This document shows positions 9,012-21,179 of a stretch of DNA of 64,000 nt, piece by piece (within the stretch, counting starts at the first letter, position 1; every line of letters starts with the position of its first letter). Origin of the DNA: Morchella semilibera (lineage: Eukaryota > Ascomycota > Pezizomycetes > Pezizales > Morchellaceae); contig WBVU01000019.1 in NCBI GenBank assembly GCA_009192285.1, positions 1-64,000 of the forward strand, written 5' to 3'. Below the pieces are notes generated by a model, which had not been told where the DNA came from, did no database searches, and saw only the letters and a program-made list of their open reading frames with translations. A program made the position numbers and the translations under genes.

Positions 9012-10830
9012 TCATGCAGCCTGCGGCCTGTCTGAGGTACTGGGTGGTAATTGGCGCGGTAGCGTGGCTTCGACTTGGGGAGCGCCGCCCCCGAGCAGCA
9101 CGCTGTGCGGGAGAGGCTGCGCAACCTTTGCGCTGTGTACTTATAAAGTTGTTTGCGCTGTCTGCTGGTGTGAGGTGGTAGTAGGCGGGTGGGTGGTTGG
9201 GTAGAATCACCTCTCTGGTGTCGCTCATAGCTACGGCTGGAGGGTGATGCCGCTCTGATGGTGCCACTCCCGATAGCGGAGCTGGGAAAGGACCGATCGA
9301 CGCAGGCAGCTTCATATTCTTTGCTTCCCTTGAAAGAGGGTCAAAGGATATTGCAATGCACTGGCAGGACTGGGACGGAGTGGAGACCCAGAGAAAACAA
9401 TACGCCGCGCGAACCACATTCTATCACAAGAACATCTCATCAGGTTTAGCTCGAAAGACAGTAGGGATAGAGCTATTGCGCTCAAGTTAGTAAATACCTC
9501 CATCAATTAAGGAGGGGGAGTTAGCAGAATGCGAATAAAAGGGAGTAGAGCGTAGCCACTACCGAGGTCAGAGAAAGCGACCAAATGCGCAACACCCCAG
9601 TCACACTTCTGTGGACGTCAACTGGGGTAGGTACCGCACTTAAAATATGGAGGAGATTTCTAGAATGGAAACGTGGAAAGAATGGAGGGGGAGGCGAAGG
9701 AGAGGACAAATGTAATGAAATGGAGTGGGGTTAAGGCGGCTTGGGAGAAAGTGATTTGGCCCAGGGGCGAGCAATGCTTGGCGGCGAAAAAATCTTGCAT
9801 GCCATTTGCGAATGGGTAGCGTTCGAGGAGAGGTAGCCCAGTCGCCGCTGGGTAGGCAAGTGATCCACCGAGAAATATTTAATTCTAGCATACTATCTTG
9901 AACCCTTTAGATTGCCGGAAGAACCACTGCTTTTTAGCGGTGACAATCGACCCAAGCAGGAGCCCCCGTCTCCTGGAAGAGGTTGATATAGGTAGCAATG
10001 CTTTAGAGCTAGATTTAGAGAGGTGGGCATAATACGTCAATATAACGAGCTAAGTCTATTACTTCACATGTCTCACTCTCCAGGCGAAACTTCAAGCAAT
10101 TTTATCCGGGTGTTGTTCCGAGCTTGGCAATCAATTGCCTACCCAGCGGCGACTGGGCTAGTCCCCACGAGTACCACTCGCGAATGGGCGTGGCCGGGTA
10201 GCGTTCCCCACTGGGCCGGGTAGCGTTCCCCGCTGGGCCAGATCAGTTCTAGCGGAGGAGTGAATGGGTTAGGGTTTTAGCACTACTTCACAATTTATCG
10301 GTGATCATATCTTATCACTCGATTAAGAGTTTACTAGGTGAATATTTCACATTCATACACACATTAATCAAAGACATCTCCTTCACATGTTACATATGGT
10401 TTAGGTAAAGAACCTTTTCGACCTGTTGCGTGGCCCGACATTTTTTTATTTAGGTGGGGTCTCTAGCCCTGAACACATTGCACAGCCATGGCATAATAGT
10501 AAGTAGAGAGAAATATTTCAGCTAGAGGTGGTAGAAATAGGCACCAGGAGTAGGTTCCCGGACCAAAGAGAGTAAAAGAAACATAACTATCCCCGGGTCA
10601 AAGGGGCCCCAGCAAGAAGAATATATGAAACACAGTGTATGACTACCCAATACCACGCTTACTGACCAACAATCCACAAAAAGAGAGAACCCCCTCCACA
10701 CTTAGATAAAAGTTCCCATCCAATCTTTCTCATGCGCCGCACCGCCCCGCGGCACCGTTTGCACAATCATTTGCCCGGCCGAAGCTACAGCAGTTGCCGT
10801 TGCCCCCTAGGATTGCCCTTCTTATCAGCA
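9012..10830. other. Gene-poor segment with an inverted repeat and small tandem repeat
   Basis: No convincing gene. The 31-bp segment 9834-9864 (TAGCCCAGTCGCCGCTGGGT and on) is repeated inverted at 10129-10160. Next to the second arm, GGGCCGGGTAGCGTTCCCC occurs twice in tandem (about 10190-10235), and GGGTAGCGTTC also appears at 9815, so the two ends belong to one repeat family. Small open frames in this stretch have no recognisable domains. Confidence 0.5.
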
Positions 10831-10832
10831 CT

Positions 10833-11138
10833 CTATTCAACATTAGTACCCCACCAAGTGTATGACCTACCGCACTGGAACACCCAGGATGTATAGCCTG
10901 TACCGCCGCCCGGGTTCGATATTACTCCACACCCATAACAATAGACGCCAAGTGCCCCATCATCGCACCGGCAACCATTACTAGCTGGGCAGTAGGCAGT
11001 TGGAGCCTGGCGTTTCTCTAGGGAAATAAGCTCATCAATGGGGAGAGGCTCTGGGAAGGGGTTTGGCGCAGGCTTGGCCGCGGTGAGATGGGCGATAATA
11101 AAGAAAAGAGTAATAGGTATAAAACTGAGGAGACGCAT
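10833..11138 (-). CDS. Small secreted cysteine-rich protein, Kex2-processed
   Basis: Predicted secreted protein of 101 residues. Residues 1-21 form a clear signal peptide (a basic start, then a hydrophobic core LLSFIPITLFFIIAHL, then an Ala-x-Ala site). A Pro-rich propeptide follows and ends at Lys42-Arg43, a Kex2-type site. The mature part of 58 residues has six cysteines (50, 56, 58, 67, 70, 89), an even number that suits three disulphides, with Gly and aromatic residues between them. The layout is that of fungal small secreted cysteine-rich proteins (effector-like or surface proteins). No known family is recognised, so no activity is assigned. It is a single exon. A TATA-like ATAAATA lies about 85 bp upstream of the ATG, on the minus strand near 11222. 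It is isolated, with repeats on both sides. The start is the first ATG in the frame and is the one giving the signal peptide. Confidence 0.78.
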   Translation of the reverse strand: MRLLSFIPITLFFIIAHLTAAKPAPNPFPEPLPIDELISLEKRQAPTAYCPASNGCRCDDGALGVYCYGCGVISNPGGGTGYTSWVFQCGRSYTWWGTNVE

Positions 11139-11851
11139 ATTTATTTTTTCTCTTTGCTTTGTGTAGATGTGGGATGTGGAGCTATTTGATAGCGAGGATT
11201 AGGTGAGGGAGAGCAGGGCTGTATTTATGTATTTTGGGGTATGCCGGAGGGAGGAAGATAGGCCAATCCTGGGTTGAAGTGATTTCCGATATCACATTTT
11301 TCTTCCCACGTACGTCTCGTATCGGCGGTCTTCGTATCACTATTGCATCACTCGGGGCTTATTCCCTCGGACCTACACTTTGCTAAAGTGCGATTCAGGC
11401 CTTCATCGCCACCACCTGAACTTTCCAGGTTGACGAATAGTGTGTTCGGAGGTAATGGAAACCGGTCCTTCCTTCCAATGTCTACATGTTTGCCAAGAGG
11501 CTGTTCAATCGGGTGATGACAGGTGACTTTAGGATGCAATGCAGCTTTCATCAGTGAGGGGAGCTTCTTTGATAGTAGCCATCCAACCGGTCCCGAGCCC
11601 CTACCGGCCTCATGTACCTACATTGTGTATTACAATATCAATCAGGGGGTATAAATGACGGGAGCGGTGATAATTGGTAGGAGACCATTGCCACTCCATC
11701 TAAGTTACCCTTGCCTTGGGCAACTGCACCTTCTGGTTGATATGGTGGTAAACGAGTATCCCTTAGACGGATGGAATTTCGCGACACCACCCCTCAGCTA
11801 TTCCTAGCCCTTTGTGGTAATTAATGCTAATTTCTCACCACCGGCCCCACC

Positions 11852-12207
11852 TAGTGTTTCCAACGACTCTAACCGGCTCGTCAAAACTAAACTAAACTAA
11901 ACTGAACTGAACAAAAATGCCCTGCAACTAAACCGACCGAACAAGAACCTGTTTATACTGCAGAACCGTTCTGAGGTCTTAGAGCTAGTATAGCAGGAAC
12001 TATACATCAAGGTGGTCAGGGTTAGGGTCTCCTCTAAATAGGGTGTTTGTACTCTAATTTGTATGAGATCCAGCTGCATGCAAAACCGGTTTTACCCTAG
12101 CCCAAAACTGAACCGAACCAAATAGAGACAGACAAAACTGGACTGAACTGTTTTGTTAAACGGTTATGATGAACCGGTGGTAAACCAGAGAACCGTTGGA
12201 AACACTG
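11852..12207. mobile_element. hAT-like MITE remnant rich in ACCGGTT
   Basis: Begins TAGTGTTTCCAACG and ends CGTTGGAAACACT, inverted ends of 13-14 bp. The interior has many ACTAAACTGAACT and AACCGGTT-like words in both orientations. It looks related in style to the elements at 22530-22712 and 33303-33662 (ends with GTTTCCA, interior ACCGGTT). No matching 8-bp flanks were found. Confidence 0.55.
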
Positions 12208-14115
12208 GGGCCTCCATTGTTACTCTGACACGTAAGGGTAAAAACAGTTACCTTACTAAGTCGGTGCACGGTCCATGTCGCGAATTTGAGTGTTTCATCC
12301 GTCCAAGGGATAATATGGTTCGTCGCGGTCCAAAATCTTGGCGCCAAAGCGCACAGTGTGCCATAATCCCTGAATTCAATCATTACCCTTCAAGGCAAAT
12401 ACAGTATCGCGTGGTGTGCCAAAATATGTTTAGAACCTAATGGTTGCCTTGCCATATAGGCTAATGATACAGTTGATAGTTCAACGAGAAACTCACCCAA
12501 CCAGTAACCTTTGGCACAAACTTGCTAAGACCGCAAAGTACTAGATTCTGAGTATAATGCCTAGCCTACCAGGCAATAGCAAATAGCATATTGAGATTCT
12601 TTTTAAATTTTTGGTTTGCCCATGTGACTATAAACACTCTACAACCTTTGAGCGAATTATTGTGGGAACAGGGATTAGACGATCAAGCCTTCCGGCAAAT
12701 GCTTTCGCCCGAATATTTACTAATATTCCACAATAGTTGTACCAGAGTTGTAGTAGCCTGTTACCACGGTAGATAAGAGTACGAGTATACGTATGTATCA
12801 TTGGTTAGGGAGTGAACGGGTATGAGAAACTTGTTGGGACACTTGTCACTAGTAGCGAGGTATTAGGGAGAAGTCTTTCCTCTGCTAGTATCAATAGAAG
12901 TAACACCAATAATGAGGCACTTCCAGAGGCTGTAGAGTACCCCAAGACCCACGAACTTTAGTAGTAGTTGATCTAACCACAAACTAACTTGTAGAGTAGG
13001 AGACTGATGCCGATCTCTACCTTTGGCTCAATCATGAATGGAGACATTCATGTACAGGGACGGTCGGGGTGGCGAATTTTAGAGAAACTACACCTCCCAA
13101 CCTGCCCAACCAATCTTATTCTTGGGTTAGGGCCAGTACGACTCGTACCGGCCCATCAACGGCTACCGGCGCAATGTTCCCAGCATGCGAAATGTCCAAT
13201 ACCGTGCGTGGCCCAACAATTAAGTTGCGATTGAGGAGATAGCAGAATCAGAATCGGATCAGTGATCCCATCATGAAGCCTTTGCTTCCCAGGACAACAT
13301 AGTTATTTCCCTCCTGGGCAGTACGTCCTTATCAGAATGGTACAGATTATGAGGCAACAAGATTATGGGAGACAGTAGGTCTGGAACCGTCTCCTCTTTT
13401 ACTCCCTTCGGTGGTCTGTTGGGCATAGGTTTTGTTCACGCCATAGGGGATACCTGCATGCGATATTCTTGTAACCTAGAAAACGAAATTATGGGTTAAA
13501 AACCCTTTCCCCTCTTTGCAGCGCCGATCACGGGTAACTGATCGGCAATGAATACGAGCAGTGCACTTTTCAAATTTTCAAAGGTGTATCTTTTGGTACT
13601 GGACAATAGGCGTGGGTGCTAGGCATTGGTTCAGCAGCAACAGCAGCATGAGTGGTCTGATGCTGGTCCGTGTCTGCCTAGCTTATGAGGAGGCTTATCG
13701 TTAGCGAATAGATGCTATCGTAGCGGGGTATAAAATAATGTGGAGATGTGTAAGTACAATCGCCTATTGGAGATGAAACTGGGGGATGAGAGAGTAAACA
13801 GAACGCGGTTTCCAGGACTCCGATGTGCTGCCCAGCGACCCGATCAACAATTGGAAATTCGTTCTGCACTCCACATAAAACCAGACTTCTTGTGATAGGC
13901 CAATCGGAATATGGAGCTGGCTCTATCTGCGAAAAGTCTCTATTATAAGGTACTCGGTACTAGGGGTTACCACCTCGCGACCGCGAGTTGTGTAAATTTT
14001 AGGGAACAGCGGTAGACAAACCCTCTCTCTACTTTATGATACGTACATGTAGTTATGGGGGCCTTCAGCCCCCCGCCTTCCTCCGCTCCTCCCCCAATTC
14101 CCACCCATTGCCCTG
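12208..14115. other. No gene supported
   Basis: About 1.9 kb with only short open frames lacking domains, codon-usage support or splice signals. I see no mobile-element ends. Confidence 0.4.
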
Positions 14116-14217
14116 CAGGCCTGTGATATACGTATTCCGGGTTGCTATGATACCTGGCTGTGGGGGCAGGCCTGTGATATATACGTGTTCCGGGTTGCTA
14201 TGGTACCTGGCTGCAGG
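14116..14217 (+). repeat. Two-copy tandem repeat, period 51 bp
   Basis: CAGGCCTGTGATATA starts at 14116 and 14167, each followed by TTCCGGGTTGCTATG and ACCTGGCTG. Differences are a TA insertion and transitions. Confidence 0.75.
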
Positions 14218-15850
14218 CAGGGTAACGCGCCAAAGCGGGCGCAAATGGATGTAATCTAGTACATAGTAGAAGATTGTAGTACTTTCCTCTGCGTTATAAA
14301 TAGGAATAACTAACCATGATCAGCCTCCTGGTACATACAGTTGTAATTGGTTGGCTGGTAGCTGCAGATATATGGACCTGCATATGCTCGTCATCGAGGT
14401 AGGAACCAACTAGGCTTGTCATAGCTCGACCCAAAGAGCCCCGGATGCCCGTCATACTCAGGGGCCACTCACCCAGGAACCTCGTCTGGGTATGTGGTGG
14501 CAGACACCCCTAACCGTAACTGCCCTCATGTCTATTAATCATAGTCTATCACTCGCCTTAATCATTGCTCATCATCTCGAAATATGAATAAGAAAATATA
14601 TGTGGAGGAAATATGTATAGTCAGGGAGCATATAATAGACTTCGTTACTTCTATATTTGGTACAAAGGAGGTGTCTAATATAGATATAAAACAATCACAT
14701 ATACATATGTGTACCAGATATAAATTCCTAGCCATAACAGTTAACAGATCTCGGGGCAAGCCTGTAGACAATGGCCATAGCGAACCTAGGCGAGGAGTAC
14801 CCACCACCGATTACCACCGACCACCGACCAACCGACCGGACAGTAGAGTTCACCTGCGACACCAATTTCAATTATCAGGTAGGTACTAAGAACTCAATAA
14901 AAAAGAAAAGCGGGATTTGGCTGAGACTGGACCCACGGCATGATTGTTGGTATGTATCTACATGGTTAGAAGGACCAGTTGGCGAATCAAATTGGTAATT
15001 AACTATGGTCTACTTCAAGATAATCATGGGAGAAATAAAAAACGTTTTGTAAGGCAGAAATGAGCTAAGTGCTTTGACATGCATCCATCTTGCTCCCGAA
15101 ATGCTGAATCCGTATGCAATCTCCTTAATCTTTATCGCGCCAACCACACTAGAGCCATAATCAGCAAATTAATCTCCATATAATACAAACACAAATATAT
15201 CAAATCAAATACCTCTTTCGCTTCTGCAAGAGATTTGTCACCGCTTTCATGGCTATCCACCAGAAAGAACCTGATCAACATCAATAATCCCATCTTCTAC
15301 AGTAATGTAAATAATTAAACATCTACCATTGTATCACCAATCGGGGTAGAGAGATATCCCCCCAATAACACTTGCCCTGCACTATCAAAATCCTCTGCCC
15401 CGTCAATAAGCCTGCCAAAATCGATCGCGCCGCCCTACTTCGCGACCATCATGTATGGATGAAGGGACTCCATCCCTCCCCACCACCGGCGCGGAGAACC
15501 TTTGTACTGCGCCTGGGACGCCCTCGGGTCTCGGTTATGCTACAGCTGTTCCGCCCGCCGTTCCGCGCCCCAGTAAATTAAGGCTTAATTAATTAGAGCT
15601 ATTTTCTGTTTGTTGATCTTACTTGAGAGAGTAATTAACCTACCTGCCTCGAAGCGAGAGAAATGTTGAGGGAAAGATAAAAAGACTACTTCGATTCAGA
15701 ACGTTCCGTATCATTGCCAAGCCTACCCTCTATGGGCGAGAGGGACCACCGAGAACGAACTACCCCCTCCAGACACAGTAGCGGGCAACACCAACAACCA
15801 CCGAGTACCTGCCGTGCCCTCCCCCCCAGCCAGTAGCAGGTTCCTAACAG
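14218..15850. other. No gene supported
   Basis: Gene-poor, with short AT-rich frames only. One copy of the dispersed 17-bp motif TCATAGTCTATCACTCG is at 14539-14555. Confidence 0.4.
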
Positions 15851-15851
15851 G

Positions 15852-16163
15852 ATGCTTCCTACCACAGAGCCCATCCACATTTGCGGAAACCCCTTGAGCG
15901 TTCCTGCTGCTGCTACCGTAGGCCCTACCACGGCTATCTGGCAAATCAAGACATGCAGCAAGGATCTAAAGGATGACATAAAGAAAGAAACGGATGGTCT
16001 CGATAGGAAAGTGGATCATGTCAGGGCAGAGCTCCACTCGAACAAGCTGGATGCGGAGGTCATCAATATGAAACTGGACATGATGAACGACAACATCTTG
16101 TCCTCAGTGAAGGCGGCTGTGGCAAACGGATTGGAGAATCTTAGGGCTAGGATAGAGGCGTAG
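15852..16163 (+). CDS. Possible small coiled-coil protein
   Basis: Open frame of 103 codons. From residue 33 onwards the translation is hydrophilic and heptad-like (SKDLKDDIKKETDGLDRK, then VINMKLDMMNDNIL, ending in LENLRARIEA), consistent with a coiled coil. No signal peptide or domain. The opposite strand is also open over part of the region but gives a low-complexity hydrophobic product. Neighbouring DNA is gene-poor. This could be a small gene, the tail of a larger decayed gene, or chance; I do not recognise it. Confidence 0.3.
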   Translation: MLPTTEPIHICGNPLSVPAAATVGPTTAIWQIKTCSKDLKDDIKKETDGLDRKVDHVRAELHSNKLDAEVINMKLDMMNDNILSSVKAAVANGLENLRARIEA

Positions 16164-16169
16164 AAGGAG

Positions 16170-18460
16170 TCCGGTGGCAAGGACTGTCAGTAAATAAAGT
16201 GGTGAGACGCTATGTCTACATCCATTGTCATTTTACCGTGGCTAACGTTCATACGGTAAAGCCGTCCGATATTCCCTTCTTCTTGGCTTTTAAAAGGGTC
16301 TGGCGCATCGAACAATAAATGACTTTTCTTTGTTACCCGTATACTAGTCGTCTAGTTATTCCCTGCATTACTTAGGGTTTAAATCTGGATTGTCCGGTTC
16401 ATATTATGTACTGTTTCAGAGGGAGGGTCGGTTTTGAGATGGAGAAGTCTGGCCTCCGCCCCCCTATAATCACTGTACTCGAATACCTATTTGCACCTTT
16501 TATTCCAGACTCCGGGGTGGGGTCCGGACGGGTATTAGGTGCACGAAAGCCCCTGGCCCACGGAAGCCTGAGTCGGAGCCTTTCAGCTGGTGCGGAAGCC
16601 TCCCCGCTGGAGGCGCCGGCTTGGTGGTGAAAGCTAGAACATGGTGCTTGTTAATGGGAGTCGTAGTAATTTGGTGGTTGGAGTCTGTAATTGTTGCCTA
16701 GGCGGTGGTAGAGTGTATCTCAGGTAATGGGGGCAATCTTGGTAGTGAGGGCCAGTTCGGTGTAGGAGGGAGGATGCGCCTACCTCGGCGAGGGAAGACT
16801 GCTTTGTGATGCGAGCCAGTATACTTTCACCGACCAGGTGGTGAGGCCAGCTCGGTGGCAGGAGCCTGTCGAATGCGGAAGGTAGTGTGCTTAGGCCAGT
16901 TGTGGTTAGAGGGAGCTATTGGGGGTCATCTTAGTCGGAGGGCAATCTTGGTGGTGGAGGCCTCTCGGGGGGAGGAGTCTGCGTGGTGGTGGTCTTGGTG
17001 GGAGTAAGTAAATTGACAGCACCTAGGCGAGGGTAACCAGCCCAGGTTAAGAGTCTGCCCCCAGCTACTCTAGTGGCGGTCCGCGCCTGACCTCCGGACC
17101 CCGGGGGAGGAGTCGGGACGAGTGATAGGTCAGGCAAGTTGGAGGAGATTGGGACTTGATAAACACCCGGATTGGGAGCTTCAAACCTTATTCCTCGGGC
17201 AAAGAATTTGGTCAAGTAACTATCGCCCTAGCACCCACAACACCAAGGCACTGTTGCCCTTGATGCTTACGAATTGTCAGGCTTTAACCCGTAAAGGCTC
17301 CAAAAGCCAAACAGACTCCCAGATCCGGAGACCAATCCTATAAACCCGGGAACTATATCCGCCTGTAGCAACTCGCGCCTAAAAAGCTTCCATGTGCTCC
17401 CGGAGGGGACACCGCAGGCCCGGATATGGAAAAACCTATTCCGCGGTCCGATCGATCTAGAATGTTCCCGGGGGTTTATAGCAATCATATCTCCCGTATT
17501 TTTAAGAGTACGAATATCAGATGTTTCCTGGAACGTATTATGAATATTGGATATCACCTAGCCACTCTTTAAAAGTGTTCGTGATTCAAAAATAAGATGG
17601 CTAATGCTCAATGTGGCTTACAGAGTTGAATCCAAGAACCCAAACGCATCCATAAAATTATAGAAACTTGATAAAAGAGAATGAGAGCATCATAAACATC
17701 TAATATTAATTTTAACCATTAATTACCGATAGGTTGAGACTCTAAACATTTCGATGCACAGTTCGGTAACTGAGTTGAGCTGGACATGTCGTGTTGGGTC
17801 CGGGTCACGAACACCTTTGACTAGTGGCTGTAGGTATAGATATCATAAGCTAATAGTTCGATATTATTCCGGGCGACACTAGGGTAATTAGAAATGGCAA
17901 TCGAGATATTTTCAACATACTAAGGGTGGTTTCAAGGTATCACCATGCACACCTTCAACTAATATAGGTGTTAACTATGGGTGTCCCCCATACTCAAACC
18001 TAGACCCGCAGTAATTTTGAATTCAACAATTCAACCCATGTTATGAATAGGCATACACCATGTATGTAAGTGGGTCTTCTGATTTCTTTTTATATTTGAT
18101 CATAGCGTATCACTCAGCCTTTGGATCATGGTCAATCACTCAACCAGATCACAGCCCATCACTCGGGCCTTAGGTTACCTACATGCCAGCAGGACTTCGG
18201 TTGCTACAGCCATTTCCTACCCTTGCCCTATTAATAAAAATTTGGCAAGTAGGTATCGCTAACAACTAAGCGTATGTTGTGAGAGCAACCGTCTCTTGTT
18301 GGAATACAACTCAAACCATTTAGGTCTTGAATATGATATTGCACGGACCTGTTTGCATTAACCGCAGTACACCTAATCCTAGCTTTGCCTAGGCCGGGCA
18401 ATGACTATAGCTCCCTAAAGGGAGGCTTTCCACTCTCTGAGGACATACTCGCAGTCGTTA
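16170..18460. other. Gene-poor; G-rich degenerate repeat
   Basis: From about 16620 to 17000, GGTGGTGGAGGC-like and CTTGGTGGT words recur irregularly. Three copies of the dispersed 17-bp motif (or close variants) lie at 18100-18116, 18126-18142 and 18149-18165. No gene is supported. Confidence 0.4.
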
Positions 18461-18465
18461 TGAAT

Positions 18466-18714
18466 AGAGGCTTTCAGTTGACCCGAATTTCATTTTCAAA
18501 GTGAAAGGGAAACTCATGCAGCTAAGATTACGTCCGCTCCTGCAGCTGACATGTCACTTTCTGATAAATACTCAATGCTAAATATTCTGTCCTCGAGTAT
18601 TTTTCAGTCTGCTACTGCGTTTGTCAATAGTCTGATGTGCTAAGGGAGACCCTTGGCTGCATGAATTTCCCTTTGACTTTGAAAATGGAAAACAGGGATC
18701 AACTGAAAGCCTCT
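18466..18714. mobile_element. Fold-back element with roughly 58-bp inverted arms
   Basis: The left arm begins AGAGGCTTTCAGTTGA and runs to ATGCAGC at 18522. The right arm (18655-18714) is its inverted copy, ending TCAACTGAAAGCCTCT. Most mismatches between arms are transitions plus one short gap. The loop of about 130 bp is non-coding. A further AGGCTTTC word is at 18422. No autonomous partner is seen. Confidence 0.7.
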
Positions 18715-18719
18715 AATCA

Positions 18720-21175
18720 CCGTGAAAGCGCAATTAGTAAGATGCGGTTGGGGGGATGCATCGATACAAACTAGACACGATGTGCGCCTACAGGCAGGGG
18801 ACCCATAAATACCTATAGGAATACTTATTGTTCACTACTTTGCCTCCCTTTTGTGTTTTGTCCTCTCTGTTCGTACCTCGTCACCCACGGGTGGATCATC
18901 CCATCCTTTTAGTTAACCGATACTGGCTCATATGAATCATCCAATAGAGCATTCCATCGCAGGACATTTATCCCGCGAACTAGAAGAAACGCCATATGAT
19001 GCTTATGGCGGGGAGGTATTATGTCATTTTCAGGGATCTGGCTTGGAACAGTGCCAACATTAAGGTAAAAAATCCGGATTTTAAAATAGGTAACCATTGT
19101 TATGTCCACACATATGCCAGTCATTCGTGGCTCTTTACAGCCAGCATACTATATCCACAGTAGTAGCAGAGCTTCAGAGGCCCAATTGGCGTAGGAGCCA
19201 TTGATTACACTGGAGAATATGAATTGTACCCTAGAATAGATCCTTTGGCAGGGTTGTGGAGTGCGGCTCCCGTTGTAAAATTTGATCTCTGATGCAGTTG
19301 AAAAGTTGTATATTTCTTTGAAATTGGCGGTTCGCGAGATGATTAGCCCGGAAAGGGGTGTCTGGCGAATATTGTTGAGGCTCGGGATAAGCCGCGGACT
19401 CTAGTGCCTGCTACGGAGGTGAAGTTGGGGGAGCTTGCTGGCAGGTTATCCCCGGCCAAGGACCGCTACAACCGGTTGCACGCTACTCATCAGCATCGGA
19501 AGTGCTCATCAGCATATCCACGACCACTACTGATCGGCTAGCACCAGCCGTAACGTTAACACGTTGATACCAGGTGTATCCCCCTTGCCATTTCTGATGT
19601 AACTGAGTAATACTAACCAAATAAGATCATCTACAGGGCTGGACGGGACTGTTCCCATCGACTGAACCTCCCAAATCATTGTGGCTAGACGGCTGGGATT
19701 CCTCACAAAACAGAATGAGCAGGCTATAGATGTTTGAGACCTTTTGGGGAATGGTGATTGAATAAAGAAGAAACATCCGCATATGCAGAACCCCTGATTT
19801 TGGGTCTTCAGGCCACGGATGTATTAAAACCAAGAAGCTTTCAATACACTCAAATTTGAAGAGTCAAAGCGTAAAAGCAATGAGATCCTCTACACCGACC
19901 TCATCTTTGAAGCGATGGTTCCAACTCCTGATATAGAGTTGTAAGCTGGAAGACTTGGTGTTATATTACACCCCCGCCTCCAATCCTATATAAATACCAT
20001 TATAATTACAATTCCAGTAGACATCACAGCCCTCTAATACCGATAGGCGCGTAAATGAGTCTGAAAATGGTATTAAACACCTACTTTCGTGGGTTTAAAA
20101 AACCGATACTATCACATTCCTACTACCCATAGAATCAGAACTTATAAACACCAGTAAGATCATGTGACAGAGGCTATTCTGTCACCCTGAGGTTGATGCT
20201 CACCTATTCACATTCACCCCTATTGGTGTTTTTCTTTAGGGCACTGATCTAAGCTCATAGTCCAGCTGTTAATATGGCCAACAAACTGCGCACATATAAA
20301 ACTGGCTGTACCCTTGACCATACATACAACCCTATGGTGAATTGTTTGCATTGCCTGGCATCGCTAGGTATTGGTCTATCTTACTTGACATAGTCGATAG
20401 ATAACAGCTATTGTCGTATGGTATGGAGCGTATCTAGGTTCTCGTATCGCGGGTGCTGGTACCTGGCTTTGGTGTAGCGGACACTGCATGTCAGAAAGGG
20501 AGGGACCTCTTTTTTCCGCTCTTGTATAGCTGCCCCCCCTCCTCCCCACAGCCTACAGGTGCACTCGGTATCCAGAGGAACGCGGCGGGACCTCTCTATT
20601 ACCGGGGCACCTGCGCTCCGGAGAACGCAAGTGCAGCAGGTACAGAGTACTGTAGCAGTTATCACGGACGTATTGGCTGGAAGTAGGCTGGTAGGAGCTG
20701 GGAGAAATACCCACAACTCTACCACTGCCTCTTTCTCTTATTTATCAAGTATAGACAGCACCACATGTACACCTATGTCTAACATCACGTAACTACCCAA
20801 CTCAATCCCTAGAATAATTATATATAACGGATGAGTGAATCAAAGTCATCTCGGCAGTCATGCCCATAGAATCAAATATAAAGTAAACTCCGATGAAACC
20901 TCATTGCAAGAAGCAGTCGAATGAAACTTGATTGTTGCACTCCTCCTACTTTAGGAAAGAGTCAAAAACCATTCTTGCCAAGACCTGCCCCTACCCTGCC
21001 TCCCAGTAGGAGATAAAGTAGTAGAAAAGGGTGACCACGCGCAAGAAAAAAGCAGGAAACCTTTGGAGGGGTATAGGAAGCTCAACCGCAACACAGGTCG
21101 GTAAAGAAACTGTGAACAAGAAATGAGGAAATGTAACCATAAGGGAAAGAGTGGGAATAGGGTTAGTATTCCACC
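18720..21175. other. Gene-poor; possible coding remnant near 19.3-19.5 kb
   Basis: Between about 19280 and 19510 (+) a codon-like stretch with one frameshift reads AVEKLYISLKLAVREMISP and then, in another frame, VPATEVKLGELAGRLSPAKD. It looks like a decayed protein but I cannot name a family. The remainder holds only short frames. Confidence 0.3.
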
Positions 21176-21179
21176 AATA

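Noticed and set aside
9001-9417. 138-codon open frame on the minus strand
   Set aside because: Starts inside the hAT target duplication region, has no domain or compositional support; GC-rich chance frame.
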